DNA from: an uncultured Alistipes sp.
GTDB lineage: Bacteria; Bacteroidota; Bacteroidia; Bacteroidales; Rikenellaceae
Direction: 5' to 3'
Length of the DNA stretch: 62,390 nucleotides
NCBI GenBank assembly: GCA_949283205.1
Contig: CASDSD010000017.1
Span: forward strand, 1 to 62,390
In this document: positions 25,030 through 32,262 of the stretch, one piece after another
How the letters are laid out: each line of letters opens with the position of its first letter
Numbering within the stretch: position 1 is the stretch's first letter
Translations under genes and position numbers: made by a program
Notes under the pieces: generated by a model
Told to the model about the DNA's origin: nothing
What the model saw: the letters and a program-made list of their open reading frames with translations, nothing else
The model's database searches: none

Positions 25030-26162
25030 TGCGCCGCATAGCCTCGCACCTGCTGCTGGACCGGGGGCGTGTCGTGCGTCGTCCTGTCGTCACGGTGGAC
25101 GATGACGGACGTATCCTTTCGGTGGGGCAGTGGGAGCGGCTCGACGGCGACGCCGCGACGGAGTTCTACGCCGGGGCGCTGTGTGCCGGCTTCGTCAATG
25201 CCCACTGCCATCTCGAACTGTCATATCTGCGGGGCGCCATCGCCCGCGGTAGCGGTTTTGCGGGTTTTGCCCGTGCCATCGGGGCCGTGCGCGGCAACTT
25301 CTCCATGCCGGAGCGGCTGCGGGCCGTCGCGGCGGCCGATGCCCGCATGTGGTATGAGGGCGTGCAGGCCGTGGCGGATATAGTCAACGGCGATACCTCG
25401 TTTGCGGCAAAGGCCGGCAGCGCGATATGCTACCGCAGCTTTGCCGAGGTCTTCGGTCTGAACGCCTCCACGTCGGCGGTGCGGCCCCTGCTGCGATATC
25501 CCGACACGACACTTACTCCCCACTCGACATATTCCGTCCAGGACGATGTCTTCCGCGAGATTGCGGCGGAGGCGCCCGACAGTCCCCTGTCGATACACTT
25601 CATGGAGTCGGAGGACGAGGCGGCGCTCTTCCGCGGCGAGGGGGCGCTGGCGTCGTGGTACGGACGTATGGGGTGGTCGTGCGACTTTCTGGGCTACGGC
25701 TCGCCCGCGCGCCGCGTGGCGGAGAGCGTGCCGGCGGGGCGCCGCGTGATGCTGATCCACAACTGCTGCGTCGGCGAGCAGGAGTACGATATCGTCTCGG
25801 ACCGGTTCGCGGAGCGTGTGTCGTGGGTTCTCTGCCCGCAGTCGAACGGCTATATCTCGGGCCTGCGGCCGCCGGTGTCGCTGCTGCGGCGGCACGGCGC
25901 CCGCATATGCGTCGGCACCGACTCGCTCGCCTCGAACGACAACCTCTCGATGGTGGAGGAGCTGAAACTTCTCGGTGACGTGCCTCTGGAGGAGGCCGTG
26001 GCGTGGGCCACGATAAACGGCGCGCAGGCGCTGGGCCTCGACGACAGGATCGGGTCGGTCGAGGAGGGCAAACGCCCGGGCGTGGTGCTCCTCGAGAATC
26101 TCGAGATCGGCGGCAGCGGTGTGCGCCTTACGGCGGAGAGCCGCTCGCGCCGCCTGGTGTGA
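25029..26162 (+). CDS. Amidohydrolase-superfamily metal-dependent hydrolase
   Basis: The 377-residue TIM-barrel enzyme carries the metal site NAHCHLELS near residue 58, SIHFMESEDEA with a conserved His, LIHNCC with another His, and CVGTDSLASNDNLSM with the catalytic Asp. It resembles the deaminase/chlorohydrolase branch (cytosine or aminodeoxyfutalosine deaminase, SsnA). The substrate cannot be fixed. The start at 25029 fits the TGATG overlap with the previous gene. It is cytoplasmic. Confidence 0.82.
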   Translation: MRRIASHLLLDRGRVVRRPVVTVDDDGRILSVGQWERLDGDAATEFYAGALCAGFVNAHCHLELSYLRGAIARGSGFAGFARAIGAVRGNFSMPERLRAVAAADARMWYEGVQAVADIVNGDTSFAAKAGSAICYRSFAEVFGLNASTSAVRPLLRYPDTTLTPHSTYSVQDDVFREIAAEAPDSPLSIHFMESEDEAALFRGEGALASWYGRMGWSCDFLGYGSPARRVAESVPAGRRVMLIHNCCVGEQEYDIVSDRFAERVSWVLCPQSNGYISGLRPPVSLLRRHGARICVGTDSLASNDNLSMVEELKLLGDVPLEEAVAWATINGAQALGLDDRIGSVEEGKRPGVVLLENLEIGGSGVRLTAESRSRRLV

Positions 26163-26184
26163 CGGCGGGCGGGAGTGTAAAGAC

Positions 26185-26210
26185 GGGGTGCGGACCGGCG
26201 TCCGCACCCC
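26185..26210. terminator. Shared hairpin between convergent operons
   Basis: A perfect 11-bp stem GGGGTGCGGAC with GTCCGCACCCC, loop CGGC, lies between the amidohydrolase (plus) and the MacB-like permease (minus). There is no strong U-run on either side. Confidence 0.6.
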
Positions 26211-26236
26211 GTGTGCATATCTGTGCCATTGTGCCG

Positions 26237-27439
26237 CTACTCGTATCGCAGGGCGTCGATGGGGTTCAGGCGGCTGGCCTTGCGCGCGGGGTACCACCCG
26301 AAGAATACTCCCGTCACGGTACATACGGCGAACGAGATGAATATGGCGAACCCGTTGAAGATGAACGGGTAGTCGAGCAACTTGATGATGAGCGTCGAGA
26401 AGCCTACGCCGAGGGTCACCCCTATGATTCCGCCGGCGAGGGATATGATGACCGACTCGATGAGGAACTGCAGCAGGATGTGGCGGCTCTTGGCGCCGAT
26501 CGACATGCGGAGGCCGATCTCGCGCGTGCGCTCCGTCACCGAGACATACATTATGTTCATGATGCCGATGCCTCCCACCAGGAGCGAGATGCCGGCGATG
26601 CAGGAGAGGATCATGGTCATGATGCCGAGGATCGAGTTGAGCGACTCGAGCATCTCGGTCATCGACATCACCTGGAAGTCGTCCTCCTCGTCCTCGCGTA
26701 TCTGGTGCTGTTCGCGCAGGATATCCTTTATCTCCTCTACGGCCGTTGCCGAGACCTCCTCGGTGACGGCCGAGGCATAGATGGCATTCAGGTGGCGTAT
26801 GCCGGCCATGCGGCGCTGCACGGTGGTGTAGGGCATGAAGATGCGGTCGTCGTTGTCGCCGCCCTTCTCCTTGAGCGTGGCCACGACCTTGACGGGGATC
26901 GAGTTGAAGCGTATGGTCTGGCCCACGGGCGACGATCCGTCGGGAAAGAGCTTGCTGCATACCTCCGATCCTATGACGCAGACCTTGGCCGCGGAGCGTA
27001 CCTCGGCGTCGCCCCACATGGCGCCGTCGTCGATTGTATAGTTCTCGATATCGAGCTGCTGGGCCACGCACCCTGTGATGGTGGCGGGAGTGTTGTTGGC
27101 GCCCATTATGGCCTGGCCCGAGGCCGAGACCACGGGCGAGACCGACCGCAGGTAGCTTGACTGGTTGCGCAGCGCCTCGAAGTCCGTCACGCGCAGCCGC
27201 TGCAGGTCGGCCGCCGAGGCGCGCACGCCGCCCCGCTCCCATGCGGGCTGTATGATGATGAGGTTCGTTCCCATGCCGCTGATCTCGCGGCGTATGCTCT
27301 GTTTCTGGCTCTCGCCGAGGAACATCATCGTGATGACCGACGAGACGCCGATGATGATGCCGAGCATCGTCAGCAGGCACCGCATCTTGTTGTTCGAGAG
27401 GGCGCGCAGGGCTATGTGTATGAGGTTCGCGAAGTTCAT
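26237..27439 (-). CDS. MacB-type ABC transporter permease
   Basis: The 400-residue permease has an N-terminal helix (IALRALSNNKMRCLLTMLGIIIGVSSV), a periplasmic MacB core domain (residues about 45-280, including NLIIIQPAW), and three C-terminal helices (SILGIMTMILSCIAGISLLV, FLIESVIISLAGGIIGVTLG, FAIFISFAVCTVTGVFFGW). It acts as a mechanotransmission protein pulling substrates from the periplasm to TolC, using the ATPase encoded next to it. It is the last gene of a four-gene efflux operon. Confidence 0.93.
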   Translation of the reverse strand: MNFANLIHIALRALSNNKMRCLLTMLGIIIGVSSVITMMFLGESQKQSIRREISGMGTNLIIIQPAWERGGVRASAADLQRLRVTDFEALRNQSSYLRSVSPVVSASGQAIMGANNTPATITGCVAQQLDIENYTIDDGAMWGDAEVRSAAKVCVIGSEVCSKLFPDGSSPVGQTIRFNSIPVKVVATLKEKGGDNDDRIFMPYTTVQRRMAGIRHLNAIYASAVTEEVSATAVEEIKDILREQHQIREDEEDDFQVMSMTEMLESLNSILGIMTMILSCIAGISLLVGGIGIMNIMYVSVTERTREIGLRMSIGAKSRHILLQFLIESVIISLAGGIIGVTLGVGFSTLIIKLLDYPFIFNGFAIFISFAVCTVTGVFFGWYPARKASRLNPIDALRYE

Positions 27440-27457
27440 TGTGCCGGTGTTAAAGGG

Positions 27458-28210
27458 TTACTCCTCGGGCGGCATGGCGGCGAGGGTCTCGGCGGCCGAA
27501 GCCACGTCGGTATTTATGCGGTCCTCGATGATGCGGCCGTCGCGCAGGGTGATCGTGCGCGACGAGTAGAGCGCGATCTCGGGGTTGTGCGTCACGAAGA
27601 TTATCGTACGCCCCATTGCGTTGAGCCGCTGGAAGAGGGTCAGGATCTCGAACGAGGTGCGCGTGTCGAGGTTTCCCGTGGCCTCGTCGGCGAGGATGAT
27701 CACCGGGTCGTTCACCAGCGCGCGGGCTATGGCCACACGCTGCTGCTGCCCGCCCGACATCTGGTTCGAGCGGTGGTTCATGCGGTCCTGCAGCCCCACG
27801 TCGCACAGCGCCTGCTCGGCGCGGGCGCGGCGCTCGGCACGCGTCACGGTGCTGTTGTAGAGCAGCGGCAGCTCGACATTCTCCACGGCCGTGGTCTTGG
27901 GCAGCAGGTTGTACGACTGGAAGACGAAGCCTATCTTGCGGTTGCGCAGCGTGGCGCGCTCGTTGCCGCTCATGCGGCGCACGGGCGTGCCGTCGAGGTA
28001 GTACTCTCCCGCCGTGGGTACGTCGAGGCACCCCAGCAGGTTCAGCAGCGTCGACTTGCCCGAGCCGCTGGTGCCCATGATGGTGACGAACTCCCCCTCG
28101 CGGATCGAGAACGACACCCCGCGCAGGGCATGCACCGTCTCGCTTCCCACGTGGAAGTCGCGCCGTATCTGCTCCATACGTATGATTTCGGTCTTTGCGC
28201 TCTCTCCCAT
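27458..28210 (-). CDS. MacB-type ABC transporter ATP-binding protein
   Basis: The 250-residue ATPase has Walker A (MGTSGSGKST), a Q-loop (IGFVFQSYNLLP), the ABC signature (QMSGGQQQRVAIARAL), Walker B (VIILADEATGNLD) and the H-loop (IIFVTHNPE). The start at 28210 (MGESAKTEII) was chosen over the longer frame because it follows the adaptor stop by 4 bases and gives the normal length of LolD/MacB ATPases. It pairs with the permease downstream. Confidence 0.95.
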   Translation of the reverse strand: MGESAKTEIIRMEQIRRDFHVGSETVHALRGVSFSIREGEFVTIMGTSGSGKSTLLNLLGCLDVPTAGEYYLDGTPVRRMSGNERATLRNRKIGFVFQSYNLLPKTTAVENVELPLLYNSTVTRAERRARAEQALCDVGLQDRMNHRSNQMSGGQQQRVAIARALVNDPVIILADEATGNLDTRTSFEILTLFQRLNAMGRTIIFVTHNPEIALYSSRTITLRDGRIIEDRINTDVASAAETLAAMPPEE

Positions 28211-28214
28211 GGCG

Positions 28215-29339
28215 TTACATTGATATGCTGACCGACACGTCGGCCTCGTTGTCTTCCGTGGATGCCAGCCCGACCACGATCTCCTCGCCTGCGGCGAGTC
28301 CCGACGTGATCTCGGTCTGGATGCCGTTTGATATGCCTGTCGTGACCTCGCGCGGCGAGAGTTTGCCTTCGGCGTCACGGACATATACGTGCTGTGCGGG
28401 CAGCTCCTTGCGCTGCTGTGCCGTCACGTCCGAGGGGACGAAGCGCAGGGCTTTGGCCGGTACGACGAAGACGCCGCCCTTCTCCCTGGTGTATATCGTG
28501 GTGGTGGCCGTCATGCCGGGCTTGAGCTTCAGCTCGGGGTTCGGCGCGTCGATAACCACCTCGTACGTCACCACGTTCGACGTGGTGGTCGACTGCAGGC
28601 GCACCTGCCGCACGCGCCCCTCGAAGGTGTCGTCGGCGTAGGTGTCGACGGTGAACTCCACCCTCTGCCCCTCGGCCACGGCGCCGATGTCGGCCTCGTC
28701 GACATTGGCTATGACCTGCATCTGGCGCAGGTCGTTGGCGATGGTGAAGAGCGTGGGCGTAGAGTATCCCGATGCCACGGTCTGTCCCTCGTCCACGGCG
28801 CGCGACAGAACCACACCGCTGATGGGCGAATAGATCTGCGTGTATCCGAGGTTGATCTCGGCGCGCTCGAGCGAGAGTTTCGACTGGCGGTAGCTGCTCT
28901 CGGCCTTGAGGTAGGCCGTCTCGGCATCGTCGTACTCGGTGTCGGAGATGAGCCCCTGTTCGAAGAGGCTGCGCTGCCGCTCGTAGTTCTTCTTCTGGAG
29001 CCTGTAGTCGAGCTCCGCCGCGCAGAGCGACTCCTCGGCCACGGCCTTCTCGGCCTCGAGCGTCGAGCGGTCCAGCTGCGCTATGAGCTGGCCCTCCGTG
29101 ACCTCCGAGTTGAAGTCGACGTATATGTCGGATATTATTCCCGACACCTGCGTACCCACATCGACCTTGTTCACGGGGTTTACCGTTCCCGTGGCCGTGA
29201 CCGAGAGGGTGATGGTGTCGGCGGCGATGACCTGCGTCTCGTAGTTTACCGCAGGGCCCTTGCCTCCGCGGCCGAAGATGGTTGCCGCTGCAATCACGAC
29301 GGCGAGCGCCACGGCAATCCAAATGATCCTTTTCTTCAT
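28215..29339 (-). CDS. MacA-type periplasmic adaptor protein
   Basis: The 374-residue membrane-fusion protein has one N-terminal membrane anchor (IIWIAVALAVVIAAATIFG), a lipoyl-like half (VGTQVSGIISDIYVDFNSEV with GQLIAQLD), a coiled-coil hairpin (about residues 85-150) and beta-barrel domains with YSPISGVVLSRAVDEGQTV. Its role is to bridge the MacB permease to TolC. It lies 39 bases after the TolC gene, within one operon. Confidence 0.94.
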   Translation of the reverse strand: MKKRIIWIAVALAVVIAAATIFGRGGKGPAVNYETQVIAADTITLSVTATGTVNPVNKVDVGTQVSGIISDIYVDFNSEVTEGQLIAQLDRSTLEAEKAVAEESLCAAELDYRLQKKNYERQRSLFEQGLISDTEYDDAETAYLKAESSYRQSKLSLERAEINLGYTQIYSPISGVVLSRAVDEGQTVASGYSTPTLFTIANDLRQMQVIANVDEADIGAVAEGQRVEFTVDTYADDTFEGRVRQVRLQSTTTSNVVTYEVVIDAPNPELKLKPGMTATTTIYTREKGGVFVVPAKALRFVPSDVTAQQRKELPAQHVYVRDAEGKLSPREVTTGISNGIQTEITSGLAAGEEIVVGLASTEDNEADVSVSISM

Positions 29340-29378
29340 CTTATGTCGTTGTTATTCGTTATACGGCGGTTGGTGGTG

Positions 29379-30770
29379 TCAGAGCGTTATCGGCTCGCCG
29401 CGGTAGAAGGCGAGGATTTTGACCGACAGCACGGACTGGTACTTCGCCTGCAGGCGCGCCGAGAGCGCCGCAAGGTAGTTGTTCTTCTCGGTGTTGAGCT
29501 CCACGGCGTTGTTCTTGCCCTGTTCGAATGCCGCTGCGGCCAGCCGGTAGCTCTCCTCGGCATAGGCGAGTTTCTGCTCCGAGGCCATGTAGTTGGCCTG
29601 TGCCGCCACGGCGTCGCGGTGCAGCGACTCGATTGTCGAGAGCAGATCCTTGCAGGCGTTGCGGCTGTCGATCTCGGCCTGGCGCGTTGTCAGGCGTGCC
29701 TGCCGCACCGAGGTGCGGGCGCTCTTGCCGTTGAAGATGGGGACGCTGAGCGAGAGTCCGATGCTCTCGTTGAGCTTCTGTCCCAGCTGCGACCCCATCG
29801 AGGCGCTTGTTCCCGACTGGTGTCCCGTCGAGACGTTGGCCGAGAGCGACACCTGCGGGTAGAATGCCGCCCGCGCCGCCCGCTCGGCATACTCCGAGGC
29901 CTCGACCAGGATCTCCGCCTGCCGCGTCTCGGGCATCGTCTCCACGGCCACGCCGTAGACCTCCTCCACCGAGGGTATCATGCGCAGCACCTCGTCGTCC
30001 GATATCTCGGGGAACTCCACCTCGAACTGCGCCTCGGGCCCCAGCTCGAGCAGCTGCTTGAGCTGCAGGCGGTATTGCGCGAGGTTGTTCTGCGCCGTGG
30101 TGAGGTCGTATTTGGCCGAGCCCAGCTGCGAGAGCATCTGCGCCACCTCGGTGCGGGCGACGGCACCCTCGTCGAACATGCGCTGTGCGCGGTCGGCCTG
30201 CTGCCGGGCCAGCTCGACAGCACGGCGGTTGATCTCGACGGTCTCGGCGGCATACATCGTCTGCAGATACGCCTGCACGACGCTTACGGTGATGTCGTTG
30301 AGGCTCTTCTCCACGCCGAGACGGCTGCTCTCGGCACGCCGCTCCTGCTGGCGTATGTTGTTGCGCAGGCGCCCGCCCTGGTATATCGTTGTGGTGGAGC
30401 CTATGCCGTAACTGCCGCCGTAGGAGAACGACCCGTTCGAGACAACCTCGCCGTAGTCGTTTATGAGCTTGATGGCGCTCTGGTGCGAGACATCCTGTCC
30501 CGTATTGAACGAGAGCGTGGGGTAGCGCGACGCCTTGGCCGCCTCGAGCTCTATGTCGCTCGCTTCGGCCGAGACCTGCGCACTCTGCACCTGCAGGTTG
30601 TTGGCGCGGGCATACTCTATGCAGCGGGCCATGCTCCACGGCTCGGCCGCAACGGTCCGTTTCTCCTCTTGCTGAGGCTGCCCGGGGGTCTGCGCCGCAG
30701 CGGGCGCGGCGGTGGCGAGAAGCGCGGCGGCGACGTACAGGGCCGGGCGGAGGAATCTGTTGTTGAGCAT
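29379..30770 (-). CDS. TolC-family outer-membrane efflux protein
   Basis: The 463-residue protein has a signal peptide (LYVAAALLATAAPAAAQ) and two structural repeats of long helices with short strands, including SVVQAYLQTMYAAETVEI and QADRAQRMFDEGAVARTEVA in the first half and the equivalent YRLAAAAFEQGKNNAVELN in the second. It forms the trimeric exit duct for the MacAB-type pump encoded downstream. The first gene of the operon is placed so that the exit duct is made with its partners. No repressor gene is adjacent. Confidence 0.93.
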   Translation of the reverse strand: MLNNRFLRPALYVAAALLATAAPAAAQTPGQPQQEEKRTVAAEPWSMARCIEYARANNLQVQSAQVSAEASDIELEAAKASRYPTLSFNTGQDVSHQSAIKLINDYGEVVSNGSFSYGGSYGIGSTTTIYQGGRLRNNIRQQERRAESSRLGVEKSLNDITVSVVQAYLQTMYAAETVEINRRAVELARQQADRAQRMFDEGAVARTEVAQMLSQLGSAKYDLTTAQNNLAQYRLQLKQLLELGPEAQFEVEFPEISDDEVLRMIPSVEEVYGVAVETMPETRQAEILVEASEYAERAARAAFYPQVSLSANVSTGHQSGTSASMGSQLGQKLNESIGLSLSVPIFNGKSARTSVRQARLTTRQAEIDSRNACKDLLSTIESLHRDAVAAQANYMASEQKLAYAEESYRLAAAAFEQGKNNAVELNTEKNNYLAALSARLQAKYQSVLSVKILAFYRGEPITL

Positions 30771-31006
30771 CTCTTTCTGTTTTTCGGGAATTTCAGATAT
30801 AACGCCTCATGTGGACGTTTCGTATATATGGTCGCCGACGGAGGGGTAAAATTACACGTTGCGGCGAATTTTTTTCTTTATGTCGTGGCTCGGGTGTGTC
30901 TGTGACGCTATTCGGTGGGGGCTATGGTGTGGTCGGGGGGCGTTCGTGTCGTGGTTTGGAGTGCGTTCGTGGCTTATGGCGTCGGGGCTTGTGCGGAGGC
31001 GCCGGT
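30771..31006. other. Intergenic region upstream of the efflux operon
   Basis: A GC-rich stretch with no credible gene. On the minus strand a -7-like TAATTTTA near 30846 lacks a clear partner. A promoter for the tolC-first operon should be here but cannot be pinned down. Confidence 0.3.
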
Positions 31007-31501
31007 TCAGAGTATCTGCATGGCGATGACGGCGCATGCCTCGGCATCGGCCAGGGCGTGGTGGTGCTGCCGCAGGTCGTAGCCGCATGCCGCAGCCACG
31101 GTATGTAGCTGGTGGTTTGGCAGCGCGTGCCCGAAGCGGCGGCGCGAGGCGCGGCAGGTGCAGTGGAAGGTGTAGCCGGGGTATGCCATCCCGTAGTGGT
31201 CGAAGGCGGCGCGCAGGCACCCCTCGTCGAAGGGGCTGTTGTGCGCCACGAGCGGCAGCCCCTCGATCTGCGGCGCGATCTCGGCCCACACGTCGGGGAA
31301 ATGGGGTGCGGGGTCGGTGTCGGCGCGCGTGAGGCCGTGTATCTCGGTATTCCAATGCAGGTAATAGTTGGGATAGGGGCGTATGAGACGGTACTCGTGT
31401 CCGACGATCTGCCCGTCGCGCACGATGACCACACCCACGCTGCAGACGCTGGTGCGGGCGTTGTTCGCCGTCTCGAAGTCTATGGCCGCAAAGTCCTTCA
31501 T
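31007..31501 (-). CDS. DnaQ-like 3'-5' exonuclease
   Basis: The 164-residue DEDDh exonuclease shows the motif FAAIDFETA (Asp 8 and Glu 10), HNSPFDEGCLRAAF (second Asp) and HHALADAEACA (His and third Asp). It is the length of a stand-alone exonuclease domain, like Orn or the DnaQ core. The substrate (RNA, DNA or oligonucleotide) is unknown. The start codon is only seven bases from a -7 box, so the message may be nearly leaderless. Confidence 0.88.
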   Translation of the reverse strand: MKDFAAIDFETANNARTSVCSVGVVIVRDGQIVGHEYRLIRPYPNYYLHWNTEIHGLTRADTDPAPHFPDVWAEIAPQIEGLPLVAHNSPFDEGCLRAAFDHYGMAYPGYTFHCTCRASRRRFGHALPNHQLHTVAAACGYDLRQHHHALADAEACAVIAMQIL

Positions 31502-31508
31502 GGCGTGA

Positions 31509-31516
31509 CAAAGATA
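31509..31516 (-). promoter_or_regulatory. -7 box close to the exonuclease start
   Basis: TATCTTTG on the minus strand ends eight bases before the start codon at 31501. If used, transcription would start at or just before the ATG. No TTTG partner was found upstream. Confidence 0.4.
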
Positions 31517-31538
31517 GTGCTTTTCGTCCTAAAACGAT

Positions 31539-31568
31539 AAAAAAAACCGCGACTTCGGGAAGCCGCGG
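31539..31568 (-). terminator. Terminator after the isochorismatase-type gene
   Basis: On the minus strand an inverted repeat (31568-31547, one G-U pair) is followed by eight T residues. It is 28 bases past the stop of the hydrolase at 31596. Confidence 0.85.
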
Positions 31569-31595
31569 AGGTATCGTCTGCATGGTGCCGGCGTG

Positions 31596-32147
31596 TCAGA
31601 ACATCGCTATGAGTTCCTCGTTCGAGTATGCGTCGGCGCCGTAACAGGTCTTCAGGTATGCCAGGCCGTTGAGGTAGTCCTCCTCGGTGAAGGAGTCTGT
31701 GGCCTGCTTGGCCACCACCACGTCGTAGCCGAGGCAGAAGGCGTCGGCCGATGTGTGGCGTACGCACATGTGTGCATGGAGTCCCGTCATGACGACAGTC
31801 TGCACGCCCAGCTCGCGCAGCAGAATGTCGAGATCGGTCTGGAAGAATCCGCTGTAACGGCGTTTGGGCACGACGTAGTCCTTGTCCGAAACCTTGAGTT
31901 CGGGTATCACCTCGGCACCCGGGGTGCCGACGATGGCGTGGTCGCCCCAGATCTTGAGTTCGCGGTCGACGCCGGCGATATGGGCGTCGTTGCAGAAGAT
32001 TACGGGCACGCCCGCCTTGCGGGCGGCGTCCAACAGTTCGGCCGTGGCCGGTACGATTGCTTTGGCGCGGTCGCATGTGAGCGCGCCGGTCACGAAGTCG
32101 TTGAGCATGTCGACAACGAGAATCGCGGGGTTCTTGAGTTTTTCCAT
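31596..32147 (-). CDS. Cysteine hydrolase of the isochorismatase/nicotinamidase family
   Basis: The 183-residue protein has the family triad Asp 13 (LVVDMLNDF), Lys 95 (VPKRRYSGFF) and Cys 128 (TGLHAHMCVR). NDAHI near residue 53 and the later GDHAIVGTPGAEV resemble the metal-binding site of nicotinamidases. It most likely hydrolyses nicotinamide or a related amide, with exact substrate unknown. It has its own terminator and lies between unrelated genes. It is cytoplasmic. Confidence 0.88.
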   Translation of the reverse strand: MEKLKNPAILVVDMLNDFVTGALTCDRAKAIVPATAELLDAARKAGVPVIFCNDAHIAGVDRELKIWGDHAIVGTPGAEVIPELKVSDKDYVVPKRRYSGFFQTDLDILLRELGVQTVVMTGLHAHMCVRHTSADAFCLGYDVVVAKQATDSFTEEDYLNGLAYLKTCYGADAYSNEELIAMF

Positions 32148-32195
32148 GTTTTCGAATAGTTAGCTGTTAGCAGCCCTTAAAGATATGAAAAATTT

Positions 32196-32234
32196 TACAA
32201 AATACGGCCGGGAAATGTTTTTCCTCGGCCGTAT
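32196..32234 (-). terminator. Terminator after the GtaA-like gene
   Basis: On the minus strand ATACGGCCG (32234-32226) pairs with CGGCCGTAT (32210-32202), with a further inner pairing, and is followed by TTTTG and AT-rich sequence. It is about 30 bases after the stop at 32263. Confidence 0.75.
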
Positions 32235-32262
32235 CGTCATGTGCGCCCTTCGCACGCGCCTG

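Noticed and set aside
26185-26210. Perfect hairpin as a small RNA gene
   Set aside because: Its position between convergent operons fits a shared terminator better, and no promoter faces it.
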